From Neocallimastix lanati (nom. inval.) (lineage: Eukaryota > Neocallimastigomycota > Neocallimastigomycetes > Neocallimastigales > Neocallimastigaceae): a DNA stretch of 64,000 nt. A program made the translations under genes and the position numbers. Location of the stretch: assembly GCA_016946835.1 (NCBI GenBank), contig JACVTC010000020.1:1673667-1737666 (forward strand), written 5' to 3'. Below the pieces are notes generated by a model. It saw nothing but the letters and a program-made list of their open reading frames with translations. It searched no databases and was not told the DNA's origin. This document shows positions 26,226 through 36,777 of this stretch, piece after piece; the stretch's first letter is position 1, and each line of letters begins with the position of its first letter.

Positions 26226-27485
26226 AAATCAGAAACTTAACATTTCAATATCCTAAGTATCAGTTGGGATTCTTTTGGATTTCTCGAATTAGGTGTGGTT
26301 TTAAATTTGACATTAGTATTTCCATTAAAAGAAAAATCGTCTCAGAAGATTGCCCTAAATGTTGGCCGTGTTGTGGTGTTAGTGTACCTAGCTTTTCTCA
26401 CTGGATCTTTGCCTGTAAAGAATTGGAAAATTACACAAATAAATCTTTACCTTTTCTAGATGATCTCTTTTTGAAGTTTGCAATGATAATTGAACAAAAA
26501 TCCTTGGATGTTTCTTTAGATTCAGAAAAGGATTATGATAATAATATTTATTATTATATATTTAGTGCACTTCTTGGTGGGCGTTCAATATATTCAAAAA
26601 TTAAAGTTAATGATGGGGAACAAAGACAATTAGTTGACAATTCCCAATGATGTGGACTGTTTTTCCAGGTCCATGGAGGGTTGATGGAAAAGGATTAACC
26701 TATATCAGGTGTACTAATTACAGCTTTCTGTGATTCTGATGATAATCGATGGTTATCCTTTCTAAAGTGGCTTCTAGTACGAAGAGTGAAAACTGGAATA
26801 CTGGAAGACAGTAGAAAGTGAACCTGATGTTTTATATTGTTTTAAACTGGATATGTAGTAACATTGGTGTTGTATAATTAATAATATCATGTAGTTTCTA
26901 CATATTATCATTGTAATGAATCTATTGTATTTTTTACTTTAGCATTATTTTGTATATGTATTTTTCTATAGTATTATTTATACTTTCATGTAGCTATTGT
27001 AAAATGGAAATGTAGGAGATTGATTCACTCCAAAGCTTGTGTTTAAGACATTATTTAACGGATGGGAATCTTTTTTATAGTCTTTCTCTACTAATATTTT
27101 TTCTTTTTAAATATACTTTTAGCTAATTTATGATTATTCAACAGAAAATTTTTAACATCTTAAAGCGCTTTATTAATTGAAAGAATTACAATCAGTCAAA
27201 AGATAAAAAGAAACAATTATTCATTTTAACAGTATATACAAGTAATTTTGTATCAATAAATTACTAACCCTTGAGTAAATTTATAAATATTATATCAGTT
27301 ATACAGGATAAAATCAATTATTTACAAAATCTAAAATCTATTAAATCATCAAGAACAATTTTATATTTCAAGCTTTCAAATATTCAACACCAATATTTTT
27401 TTTTTTACTATTTAAAGGGAATTTACTTTCTCTTTTATTTTTTAATTTATTTTATTATATATATATAAAAAAAAAAAAAAAAAAA
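26226..27485 (+). mobile_element. 5'-truncated LINE, copy 0 (C-terminal end)
   Basis: The open frame through 26226-26649 contains RIRCGFKFDIS and a CPKCWPCC...SHWIFAC zinc-finger-like motif with C-x2-C, His and Cys spacing, typical of the C-terminal end of LINE reverse transcriptase proteins. It stops at 26648; a shifted frame continues with PISGVLITAFCDSDDNRWLS to about 26820. The first 30 residues of the longest frame are A/T-rich flank and not LINE. A TA-rich patch and a poly(A) run at about 27467-27485 may be its tail, which would place 26830-27466 as 3' untranslated or unrelated spacer. The reverse transcriptase core is missing, so the copy is dead. Confidence 0.6.
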
Positions 27486-27565
27486 TTTTTATCTATTTTT
27501 TTTTTTATTATTTTTATTATTTTTATTTTATTCTTCTTTTATTTTATTTTTTAGGCTTTCTTGAA

Positions 27566-28741
27566 ATGGATAATACTTCTTCAAATTCAGCAACTATACC
27601 TGTTTTGCGACGTGGTCTTCGAAGATACGATATTCAGAATAAAGATTTCATTCTTATCTTTATTCATGATCTTCAATCATGGTCTGTTAGTAAACTTTGG
27701 GAATTTCTTAGTAAACGTATTTCCAATTGCAATGAAATAGTTCATGGAATTATAAAAACACACACACCTAATATGGAAAATTACTTCATTTTAAGGATAA
27801 ACTATGATAAACCCACTTATTACCTAAATATTTTATTTCTTCTTACCCATTGCCTTCCAATCAATAAAATTAATTGGATCCAAACCGACAAAATCAGAAC
27901 TTTCAGTGAAGTTAAGAAATTTAACAACAAATTTTCTTCTTTTGAAACTAAATCAATGGCTAAAGATTTTCTTTATAGTAATATTTATTCACCGTCTACT
28001 CAGTTCTTTAATCTTTGTGTCAGTTGGAACATTAATGGATGGAATGATGAAAAACATGATGGTATTAGATACTTTAATGAAATTTTTAAACCCATCTGTA
28101 TTTGCTTGCAAGAGGTCGGTAATAGCCAATACCTTAATGTACATTCAAATAATTACCCATTTCTTTGTCACTATAATACAATTTTACGTAAAGCTGATCC
28201 AAATATACCCGGTATGAGAGGTCTTAGTATAAGTGTACATCGTTCATGTTCATTTTCTCCTGATCCCTTTGAATATAAGTATATCATTTCTGTCAACATT
28301 ACTTCTTTTTGGGGAATTAAATGCACTATTGGTAATATTTATGTTCCTACGGTCACTTATAAGGAAGAAAGAAAGAATGCCTTTTCAGAAATTACTAATT
28401 GGATAAAGAAACATACTAATACACCTTCTATTCTTGTAGGCGACTTTAATATGTCTAAATCCCAATTAGATAGTTTACTTAATAAATCATCTTATCAGTG
28501 GTTCACTAAAAACTTATCAGGTCTCGATTTCACATGGGCTCGGGATGGTAGATCTTAAAAAAGCCTATGATTCAGTTCCTATCTTTAATATTTTGACCAA
28601 ATTATATAACTTAGGAATTAGAGATAAATGCCATCTGTTTTTAAAGAATCTTTATCTATCCTCTAAAGCTCGTGCTTTTTTTAATGGTAATCTCTCATGT
28701 AATTTTATTATTATTATAAATTAAATAAAGTTTTCTCTAAG

Positions 28742-28773
<32 letters not shown>
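27566..28773 (+). pseudogene. LINE copy 1: endonuclease joined to RT scrap
   Basis: The 330-codon frame (27566-28558) starts with about 150 residues of unknown role; its FILIFIHDLQSW...FILRINYD part could be an RNA-binding fold, but that is a guess. From about residue 150 it is an APE-type endonuclease: LCVSWNINGWN, ICICLQEVGN, IGNIYVP, ILVGDFNMS, LDFTWARDG. This domain nicks target DNA to prime reverse transcription. At about 28547 the sequence jumps into reverse transcriptase motif A (MVDLKKAYDSVP), so roughly the final endonuclease part and the first RT motifs are deleted. A short RT piece runs to about 28690, then AAATAAAGTTTTCTCTAAG and a poly(A) run to 28773. It has 5' sequence intact up to a TTTTTTAG/GC border, so this may be a nearly full-length 5' end with an internal deletion. 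Confidence 0.75.
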
Positions 28774-28779
<6 letters not shown>

Positions 28780-29191
28780 ACAATATTTTTTAAACAAAGT
28801 TCAACTTCGTCAACTGTTCCGTGTTTTGTGGGGATTGCGGAGTTTCTAACAAACGTAATACCATTAATTTGTCGATCTTTTAGTTTGATGATGAAATGAT
28901 ATTCCGTTGAATCTACCGTTACCAAGAGCGTCGACGTCGAAATGATAAGGCATGGATTTTCACCTCCAGATACAGATTCGATTGATAACACTAATATTGA
29001 AGTTATTACTCGCAATAATGGACGTGGTGTTATTATCGAGGAATGGGAAAAGTTAGAGGATATTGCTTCTAACGCACTTTAATAATTTTATAATATATAA
29101 TATTTTATTTCATGTATTTTATTTGTTATTTTTTCATTTATTTTCATGTATTTTTATTATTATTATAAATTAAATAAAGTTATTCTCTAAG

Positions 29192-29232
<41 letters not shown>
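28774..29232 (+). mobile_element. LINE copy 2: 3' tail only
   Basis: Directly after the poly(A) of copy 1, an open frame reads FTIFFKQSSTSSTVPCFVGI then AEFLTNVIPLICRSF and VTKSVDVEMIRHG, ending ASNAL at a stop near 29081. The following untranslated end contains the same ATTATTATAAATTAAATAAAG core as copy 1, followed by TTCTCTAAGTCT and poly(A) to about 29232. The shared 3' end ties this tail peptide to the LINE family, probably as the extreme C-terminus of its reverse transcriptase protein. Confidence 0.65.
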
Positions 29233-29235
<3 letters not shown>

Positions 29236-29737
29236 GAGTCACCTGTTCCAAAAATTGTGGGCTTGGCGGAATTCTTAACAAGTGCAATACCTATCATAAG
29301 TAGTTCGTTTGAGCTATTATTTGATAGGTATTGCAAAATACCAAACTTATCCAAGAGCGTCGACGTCGTACTGATAAGGCATAATGATAATACAGGATCA
29401 TCATCTATTTCTACGAAGGATGAATCTCGCCCTAGTAGTTCAATAAATGGTGAATCCGGGGAGAGTTTAATGGACACCACACTATCTATTTTAAAGATGT
29501 TACTTCTAGGTTTTATTTCTTTTTTATTTGTTAGGAAGGGAAAAATTCCCGCATAGTACAAACTTGCCGAAATACATAGTATTTTCGAGCTTTTTTATTT
29601 TTTTTTATTTTTTAAATTTTTTATTTTTAATTTCAAATGTACTTTTCACCTAAATGTATTTTTTAAAATAAAATTTAATAAAGTTTTGGAAGTGTATTCT
29701 CTTCCCTGTCTAAAAAAAAAAAAAAAAAAAAAAAAAA
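29233..29737 (+). mobile_element. LINE copy 3: diverged 3' tail
   Basis: After the poly(A) of copy 2 the plus frame reads VPKIVGLAEFLTSAIPIISS, then SKSVDVVLIRH, then a Ser/Asp-rich stretch and a hydrophobic end (ILKMLLLGFISFLFVRKGK), stopping at about 29556. The peptide aligns with copy 2 over AEFLT..IP and SVDVxxIRH but diverges after. The 3' end is AATTTAATAAAGTTTTGG...TCCCTGTCT and poly(A) to about 29737, a related but distinct subfamily. Confidence 0.6.
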
Positions 29738-31818
29738 ATTATTCTTACTCAAAATATACATTTTGCCTTATCAGAAAAAGTGAATTCATCATATAATATC
29801 AACTTATTCACTACTTCAAATTCAAATTCAAATTCAAATTCAAGTTCAAATACAGATTCATGTTCAAGTTCAAGTACAAGTTCAAGTACAAGCTCAAGTT
29901 CAATTTCAAATTTATGTTTAAATTCAGTTTCAAGTTCAGATTCAAATTCAAATTCAAGTTCAATCAATTATAATAATTCCAATAATATTAATAACACTCA
30001 AATTAATAATAATACAGTTAAAAAATTTTCTCTATGTGTCAGTTGGAATACTAATGGATGGAACTTTGATAAAAAAGACAGTGTTGAATTCTTTATTTCA
30101 ATGTACAAACCACTTTTCTTATGCTTTCAAGAAACAGGAAATGGTTCAGGTTCTAGCAGTAAATATCCATGTCGAGTATCATTAAAAAACTGTAAACATT
30201 TTTTCAAAAAAGCTAATAATGAAATTCCCGGTAAAAAGAGGACTATATGTAGGGTTTCATAATTCTTGTCAAGCCTCTCTTGAAAACAACACTTATGAGT
30301 ATATTATTTCTTTGTATACTTATAATTTTTGGAATTTCACTAAATGTTCTATTGGTAATGTGTACGTACCTCATAGTGGCCATAACCTTCATGCTAGAGC
30401 TGCTAGAATTGAAATTTTGTCGTGGTTAAATAGTCACTCTTCTCATCCTTCAATGTTGTTTGGTGATTTTAATTTACCTACTGAGAAATTAGGTAATTTG
30501 CTCTCTAAATTTAGTAATTGGAAAATTCTTCCCTTATGGGGCTCCCCAATTTCATGGAGTAGAGGTAATAGAGAATCTGATATAGATCATGCGATTGTCA
30601 ATGATTATATGTTAGATTTACTTTCATATGGTACTTTTATTGACTTTCCCCCTCATTTCGGATCATAAACCTTTATTAATAAAAGGTAAATGTTTTTCAT
30701 CAGTTAATTCAGATAATTCTTTCTCTCTGCCTAAAAAGACAGTTAAATGGGATAGATTAAAATGTATAAATGAAAAAGAATCAATTTTTGACAACAACTA
30801 TTTTAGTGTATTAGAGGAAGTGATTCCAGATCCTAATATTAGTATTGATGATATTTCTAAGAAATTTATTTCAACTTCATTCAATATTGCTAAGGAACTT
30901 AATATCACGTCAATATCAGAAGTTAGAAAATCTTTTTTTCATATGTCACAAAAAATATTTAATTTGCAAAAACTCAAAATGAAATTATATAAAGCCATTA
31001 AAAGAAGAGGTTTTTATCATAATTTAGATGAATTTGAAGAATTAATTGAAAAATATAATAGAATGTGCAAAATTATTCATCATATGTGTAATATTTATAA
31101 GGAAAACTGAATACCAACATTGGATCAATATAGGATGTGAATATATGAAATCTAATAACCCAAAGAAAGCTTGGAAATGGCTTAAAACAACAGCAAAAGT
31201 AGATAAATTTAAAAATATGTCAAATTCTCCAGTAAAGGACAAAAATGGTAAACTAGCTACTTCTACTAAAAAACAGTTAGAAGTATGGCACAATCACTAT
31301 AAAAAACTTGCTTCAAGCCATTCTGATATCAATAGTGCATTAATCGAATGGTCTAATAAATTTTCCAATGGTACAATTAGGTATACGAGACACAATGAAT
31401 AGGATATAAATCAAGACATTAGTATAGAAGAAATTAAAGAAGCAATTTTAGCTACTCCAAATTATAAAGCTTCAGGCCCGAATGGAATTCCTATTGAATT
31501 TTATAAAGCTTTAATTCCTCCGGATGACGAAAATTCAGTAAATAATTCTTCTTCTGGTTTAAATTGTTTACAGAAAATATACTTAAGAATTTGGAATGGA
31601 GAATTTCCTAGCACTTGGAATGAAGCAAGTATTATATCTATTCCTAAAAAAGGAGATGATCTATCCGATTTTGACAATTATCGAGGTATCTCTCTGATTA
31701 ACAATGGTATTAAACTCATTTCGAAAATAGTCTCCAAAAGAATTTCGGAATATGGACTTAAAAATAATTTTATTAGGCCAGAGCAATTTGGATTTTGTAC
31801 TAAAGAAGAAATGTGTTA
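29738..31818 (+). pseudogene. LINE copy 4: endonuclease and RT, 3' lost
   Basis: A Ser/Asn-rich segment (SNSNSN-type, 29815-29960) precedes an APE-type endonuclease: LCVSWNTNGWN, LFLCFQETGN, then after a frameshift near 30230 SIGNVYVP, MLFGDFNLP, SWSRGNRESDIDH, and after another near 30655 SDHKPLL. The linker to the RT follows, with frame changes near 31100 and a stop at 31400, then RT motifs KASGPNGIPIEFYK, IISIPKKGDD, NYRGISLIN and IRPEQFGF. At about 31818 the LINE is cut off and joined to a minus-strand LTR-element scrap, so the RT active site and 3' end are missing. At least three frameshifts and one stop make it non-functional. Confidence 0.8.
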
Positions 31819-32256
31819 ATTTATTTATTTCAATCGAGAAATTTGTCAAAGGCGTAAAAATGATAAAATATCTCCGGCTTTAATTTCTTTAGTTTTGTTC
31901 CAACTCTGTTTTTCTTCTCGTCTAGCAGCCCAATATTTATTGACATTCTTGATGTTTTCACAAGCTTCCATAGTCCAGCGATAATGATTGATAAAATTTT
32001 CCAGTAAGATTTCATCAGATGATTTATTAATTCCTTTGGTCGGTCTAGCTGCGATATCAAAGGGTTGCTGATTTTCTCTACCATACACTAATTCGAAACT
32101 TGAATGATTAGTTGTAGAATTTTTAACTGTTCTAAGAGCCCAAAGAGCCGACGGTAACACTTTGTCCCAATCTCTATTTTCGGATCCTAGAAGTCGTAAT
32201 AGCTTGCCTATTTCTTTGTTCCATCTACTATAGGAACCCCTGTTAAGGAATCCCAT
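31819..32256 (-). pseudogene. Integrase C-terminal scrap of a D-like LTR element
   Basis: The minus frame reads WDKVLPSALWALRTVKN, SSFELVYGRENQQPFD, then FINHYRWTMEACENI and an EKQSWNK...GDIL stretch. It aligns along its length with the end of the element D integrase (WDDILPSALWALRTTKN, SSFELLYGRKDLQPFE, FINHHNWISEAIKNI). This region follows the DDE catalytic core. The catalytic core itself is absent, and two overlapping frames show a frame break near 31840-32080. Its 3' end abuts the LINE. Confidence 0.75.
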
Positions 32257-32295
32257 CTACTTTTGGAACTCCTGTTAAGGAATCCCATCTACTTT
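32226..32295 (-). repeat. Short tandem duplication in the integrase scrap
   Basis: The unit CCTGTTAAGGAATCCCATCT with about ten further bases appears twice in a row just upstream of the scrap, interrupting the integrase frame. It looks like a small local duplication. Confidence 0.55.
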
Positions 32296-32299
32296 AAGT

Positions 32300-33270
32300 T
32301 TTGCGCTCTTTCCCTTAGAATTCTGTTAAAGCTTGTGTATGAATTTTAATATTTTCTTAAGTATCCTTAAATTATTTTATCTATTAGTTGTATTCACCAT
32401 CAGCATTGCTAGAATTATCATCCTCGGAATTCATATTATTAATCTTGAAATTAAATACTCACTTCTCCTTTTTATAAAAGAAATTATCAAAATAATATTT
32501 AATTAATACAAATAAGGGAGGTCTCATATAATACTTCCTTACCACACATTTTAAATCTTTTATTTTATACATTTCTAAGTACGTAACCGACCCACGCTAG
32601 TAGGCAGAGGCGTAAGACCTACATTGCAGCTCTTCGGTTGATAAACTGAATGAACAGCGGTGCGGAAAAGAAATAAATAAAAGATCTAGTATTAAAAAAT
32701 TTTTGAGAATTTAATTTTAATTGCTATATTCTTCTTTAAGGAAGAATTAAATAAATAATAAATCAATTTAAAAAGGTAATTGTAAAAAAAGTAAACAAAT
32801 TTAAGAAGTTAATATTTGAGTATAGATAGTGTCGGCTTGCCAAATATTAATTTCATAAACTCTTATTTACTATTTTGCAAAAATTTTGTAGATAGTAAAC
32901 GCGGGTATCTTAAAGGACCCAACCTTTGAAAAATAGGTAATTACGACCTAGAACTATAAAACCTTCAACGCTTGAGGGTAACTACTGATAGTTTGTTCAC
33001 TCGCGCATAAAATAAGAGGTGGGTCAGGTTCGATCCCTGATAAAACCCTTGTCATTCTTGCGAAGTGATGTTAAAATTATATAGTTTTTATCTTTTATTT
33101 TAGGCTTTTATAAATTTGTTCGCCTACTTGTTATAAGTAATAGAATTTGTTTTTTTTGTGTTGTGATTATATTCGAGTTACTTAATTTTTATTCTTGTAA
33201 AAAAATTGATTTATTATTATTACTTTCTGATATTAAAAAAAAAAAAAATATGTATATATATATACATATA
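32300..33270 (+). other. Possible LTR end and structured leader of a plus-strand element
   Basis: This lies 5' of a plus-strand gag scrap. Two subregions are far richer in G and C than the surroundings: about 32580-32675, with a GTAGG/CCTAC stem, and about 32870-33062. The latter includes TCAGG-TTCGATC-CCTGA (33024-33040), a perfect five-pair stem with a seven-base loop that matches a tRNA T arm. No matching acceptor or D arm is present, so I do not call a tRNA. By position it would be the untranslated leader of the gag scrap at 33273, but no LTR end or primer site could be fixed. Confidence 0.35.
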
Positions 33271-33272
33271 AA

Positions 33273-33455
33273 GTGGAACAAGACAATTTTATTAATAATA
33301 ATTCTGCTTTTAAAACTGGCTTTTCTGGAGACCGTCGTTTCTTTAAAGGATTTTTAGCCAAGATCGAGTTAGTTTTTATGCTATATCCTGACAGATTTGC
33401 TGATGATGAAACAAAAGTTGTATACTGTAAAGATATTATTAATATCTTTAAATAA
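33273..33455 (+). pseudogene. Gag N-terminal scrap, Ty3/gypsy type
   Basis: The frame reads FSGDRRFFKGFLAKIELVFM then LYPDRFADDETKVVYCKDI, which is the start of the Ty3/gypsy gag capsid domain (F.GD...F..FL...EL.F...P.RF..D..KV.Y). It has no ATG in frame; the longest frame opens at GTG. It ends at a stop 15 residues past the motif, where A/T-rich sequence begins, so most of the capsid is missing. It lies on the strand opposite to the other LTR elements here. Confidence 0.65.
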
Positions 33456-34180
33456 CTTTAATTAAATTTAATCATAAATTTAAGTAAAATTAAAATAAAT
33501 TTATTTGAAATCACGTGTATAAAATTATTGAAAATATTTTTAACATAATTTCGATTTTTTCCCAATCATACTAATAAATTAAAAATTTCTCTTGTGAAAC
33601 TAGTATTTGAAAATCATTTCTTTTTATGTAATTTAATTTAAATAATAAGAGTTAAGGTTTTTCACAAGATAAATTAACAACATGAAACTATGCAATTAGT
33701 CATGTTGAAACTTACGGCATTTTATGCTAAATTTATATTAAATAATTATGACAACTTTTATATTATTTTTAAATAGAAAATATATAATAAATTTACTAAT
33801 AATATTTAAATAATAAATAAATAATAAATGAACTCAATTAGAATTGATTATATTTATTTTAGTTATTAATTATAATTCTCTTTATTTAGTAATAGTTAAT
33901 TATTTATTATTAGTTTAGGTTAGTATTGTTTTTAAATAAATAGCTAGATAATATAATTCAATAGGAATTATATATTATAAATGTAATAAGATAAAAATAT
34001 AAATAGTTATCAAATTTCATGTATTTTAATCGATGTAATTGTTATTAACGATTTCTTGTTAATAACACTTTAAAATAAATAAAGATTTTAATATTTAAAA
34101 AATTAATAAAACTTGTTCTTTAAAACTATTATTTTGTGTTTTAGTGTTATTATTGAAGTGTTGATTTATAATCTATTTTT
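33456..34180. other. A/T-rich filler, possibly an LTR fragment
   Basis: No coding frame is seen. Composition and short patches resemble the LTRs of this window, and it lies between two broken LTR elements, but neither TG/CA ends nor flanking duplications could be placed. Confidence 0.35.
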
Positions 34181-35363
34181 TTACCAAAACTTTATATATA
34201 CTTGATAACCCAACTGGTTATCAATTTGAGTTTTAAGGTTGATTAATATATCATAGAATGGATCCTCCTTGTCTATAATTCTACACGTAACAAGTAGTTC
34301 TAGTTAGGGAACTTTGATTAACACATCTTCTGAGTAATCATCATTCATCGTTGCTAAATGTATTCGTCCTGCACTAACTCCTATCGGTTCATACTGATAT
34401 GGTAATTTATCTATAAATTGCTTTGTGATAATACTTAAGTTGCTACATGAATCTATTAAAGCCTTACCACGAACTCCATCTACTATTACATCAACCATAG
34501 TAATATCATCTTCTTGTGGTTCATGATGTTTACTTTTATATGTATGATCTATATTGTTCGTTATTATTGTAGTAGCACACATATTATCCACTGCACCTGA
34601 AATTTTAGTATTATTCTTTTCTAATTTAAGTCAGATACTTGAGACCGTATCTTTGGAGCAACGTCCAATAATTGTCCAAATGTAATATTGCAATTACTGG
34701 AGATTAAATCTTTTATCACGTCATAACTATCACAATCAGTTTGTATTTGTATTCTTCTTGGAATTCTAGTTGGCATAATTTCAGTTGACTTTTCTGATGA
34801 TTTTTTTTGAATTAATTTATTTAAAGTTTGTTTAGAATTATTTCCTTCCTGAGAAGTTTCTTCATTAATATTAACATTACTATTTTTATTATTTTCCACA
34901 GAAGTACTAGTACCAGCTCTTTCCTTATCTCTTAGCTCTTTCTCAATCCTCTTTTCTTTCTCTATTCTGGGTTGAGCCATAATCGAAGGATGTAATTGAG
35001 TTGTTGGCTTTTTGACTGGTCGCGATGTTCCCCTTAATTGATTTTCTTTTTGTTTTCGTAAACCTGGAGTAACTATTGGCTTAGGATCATCTCTTAGACT
35101 ACGGTGAACCCTCTTTCCTCTTTGGTCACTAGTCTCTTCATCTTTAGGATTTGCCTTTCTCTTTATAACGTTTACTAAGTAATCCAATTCTTTGGAACCA
35201 TCCGACTCATCATCAAAATCTTCGTAATAATCCGTAGTAGTACCTTCTTGGAAATCAGCAGTTTTTTCATAATCATCATCTTCTTTTAAGTCAACTGTTT
35301 TGGAACGATGGCAGACTGAAGCAATTTTTTTGACGATGGGAGTGCTTCTACTCCCTTTTAGTG
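34181..35363 (-). pseudogene. Element A: pol N-terminal part and broken protease
   Basis: In the -1 frame relative to gag the reading frame is open from the frameshift site at 35364-35370, through an acidic segment, to a stop at 34621. It contains a basic linker, an EKEKRIEKELRD helix and a pre-protease helix (YDVIKDL...FGQLLDVAPKIRSQ) also found in C and D. A second piece (34304-34591) carries the retropepsin motif ALIDSCSNLSIIT. After a stop at 34304 the same frame continues IIDKEDPFYDIL, matching D's IDKDDIFDIL, before being cut off near 34190. The active-site triplet is Asp-Ser-Cys in place of Asp-Ser/Thr-Gly. Reverse transcriptase, RNase H and integrase are absent. Confidence 0.7.
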
Positions 35364-35370
35364 GTTTAAA
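35338..35370 (-). promoter_or_regulatory. -1 ribosomal frameshift signal, element A
   Basis: At the end of gag the minus strand reads CAT TTA AAC CAC TAA, giving the slippery heptamer T TTA AAC (35364-35370). Eight bases later a six-pair hairpin GGGAGT-AGAAGC-ACTCCC (35338-35355) begins. The pol frame is -1 and open from the heptamer. Heptamer, eight-base spacing and hairpin position are the same in C and D. Confidence 0.75.
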
Positions 35371-36272
35371 TGATTTTCATAAAACTTCCTGCGGTTATTT
35401 TCCAATATAGAATTTAATTTAGGACAGTTTCGTTTGGTATGTCCTTCATTGTTACAAAACCAGCAAGTACTAATTTTCATTTCTTTCATCTTGTTAGTGA
35501 GATTTTCTATAGATACATTTTTGTGGGTTTTTGGTTTGTTAAAATCATTTGAAATGTTCTTATTAAAATTACTTTTAGAGTTAAGAAGATTGTAACGAGT
35601 CTTATCATAATATTCAGTACTATTTTTAATAGATAAACGATCAACTTTTTCAGCTATAGCGAACGCTTTGGTAATAGAAATATGGTCTTTAAGCATAACC
35701 TTTCTCCATGCGTCAGGATTATTGGTTAAGGAATCTGCATAATCTAAAACACTAATTTTTCTTCTCTTTTTATCCAATTTATGGTTCAAAGATCTATAAC
35801 GGACATTAAAATCTTTAACTTTCTCGTTCTTCTTTATTCTCATGGAACGTAATTCTCGTAACAAATTGGTTTGATCTTCTTTAAGTCCATAGAAAGTCTT
35901 CAGATAATTTATTATTTCATCAAGGCTTGGGTAGGTGTTAGTAGATTCACTTTCTTCATCATCTTCTCCTTCACTATCGCTATCGAAATCAGAATCTTCA
36001 TCTTCAGTAAGGTCATTTCCATCTTCTAGTTCTTGGATAATTTCTTTTGGTTCTCCAGAAGCCGTTAATATACAAGCAGTAAAAATAGTTTCAGGATCCT
36101 TGATATGTTGGTATTTTATCCATGCCTTTAACTCATTTGCCCAGGAGTTGATGTCAAGGTTTTGTTTAGTAAGCTTTTCAAAATCTTTTAATTCTTTCTT
36201 TAATTCTCGGAAGCTAAGCTTACTTTCTGGAGTACTCTCTGTTGGAGTACTGGAAGTACTGGATGTTCTCAT
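35358..36272 (-). CDS. Element A Gag (capsid and zinc knuckle)
   Basis: The 304-residue protein has a Ser/Thr/Pro-rich start, a helical capsid-like body (INSWANELKAWIKYQ, YLKTFYGLKEDQTN, FNVRYRSLNHKL) with an acidic Asp/Glu/Ser insert at about 90-112, and one CCHC zinc knuckle, CWFCNNEGHTKRNC, near the end. Gag packages element RNA into virus-like particles, and the knuckle binds RNA. The frame is intact from ATG to the stop that follows the frameshift site. It is followed in -1 frame by pol, which is broken, so the element cannot move on its own. Confidence 0.8.
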   Translation of the reverse strand: MRTSSTSSTPTESTPESKLSFRELKKELKDFEKLTKQNLDINSWANELKAWIKYQHIKDPETIFTACILTASGEPKEIIQELEDGNDLTEDEDSDFDSDSEGEDDEESESTNTYPSLDEIINYLKTFYGLKEDQTNLLRELRSMRIKKNEKVKDFNVRYRSLNHKLDKKRRKISVLDYADSLTNNPDAWRKVMLKDHISITKAFAIAEKVDRLSIKNSTEYYDKTRYNLLNSKSNFNKNISNDFNKPKTHKNVSIENLTNKMKEMKISTCWFCNNEGHTKRNCPKLNSILENNRRKFYENHLNH

Positions 36273-36419
36273 AAAATAAAATTTATTGTATCTATAGAAT
36301 GCTAAACCTCGTAATGTATAAATTGTTATAAAAAATAAAAATAAAATAAAAAAAAATTAATTCTTTTAACTAATAAAATTATTAATTATTTATTATTATT
36401 AATCATTTATTAAATTATA

Positions 36420-36593
36420 ATAATCGTGCAATCTGATAGTACACACTGTCTGACGTGCAGCTTACCTCTTGAAAGGTGTCATGTCATGCGTGTGCCACGG
36501 TTACTATTTTCAATATAAAAAATAGCAGTCCAGAGCCTACTAGCCCAATTACTATGTAGGATAAACTTAACCCGGAAATCTATACACGAATAT
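36420..36593 (-). ncRNA. Structured leader RNA, element A
   Basis: Between the LTR and gag lies a G/C-rich block. On the minus strand it begins GATTTCCGGGTTAAGTTTA, then a CCTAC/GTAGG stem, GGCTCTGGACTG, a CTATTTT/AAAATAG stem, CGTGGCACACGC and ACTATCA. The leader of element B has the same order of motifs with compensating changes in stems. A conserved leader could serve packaging, translation or self-cleavage; I cannot tell which. Confidence 0.55.
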
Positions 36594-36751
36594 TAGTTTA
36601 ATTTAATATTAATTAATATTTTTAACAATTAATAATAATTAGTTAAAAATATAAAAATTGTTTTTTTTAAAAAAAAAATTATTTGTTTTATTAGAAAAAT
36701 TATTTATTAATATTATAATTTTATCCCCAATGAATTAATTTATTATTATAT

Positions 36752-36769
36752 TCCCCGATATCTCCACCA
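36752..36769 (-). promoter_or_regulatory. Primer-binding site, element A (degenerate)
   Basis: On the minus strand TGGTGGAGATATCGGGG follows the end of the LTR after eight bases. It resembles the TGGTGGAGAATCCGGGCG site of element D and the non-autonomous element with a few changes, so the same tRNA primer probably served all three. Confidence 0.55.
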
Positions 36770-36777
36770 ATTTTTCA

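Noticed and set aside
27271-27468. 65-codon plus-strand frame between LINE copies
   Set aside because: No motif, weak start and hydrophobic A/T-driven end; more likely LINE 3' untranslated or spacer sequence.
33024-33047. tRNA gene suggested by a B-box and perfect T arm
   Set aside because: No acceptor strand pairing TAAAACC and no D or anticodon arm at the right distance upstream.
36420-36593. Hammerhead ribozyme in the element A leader
   Set aside because: The required CUGANGA and GAAA core was not found on either strand, so only a structured RNA is claimed.
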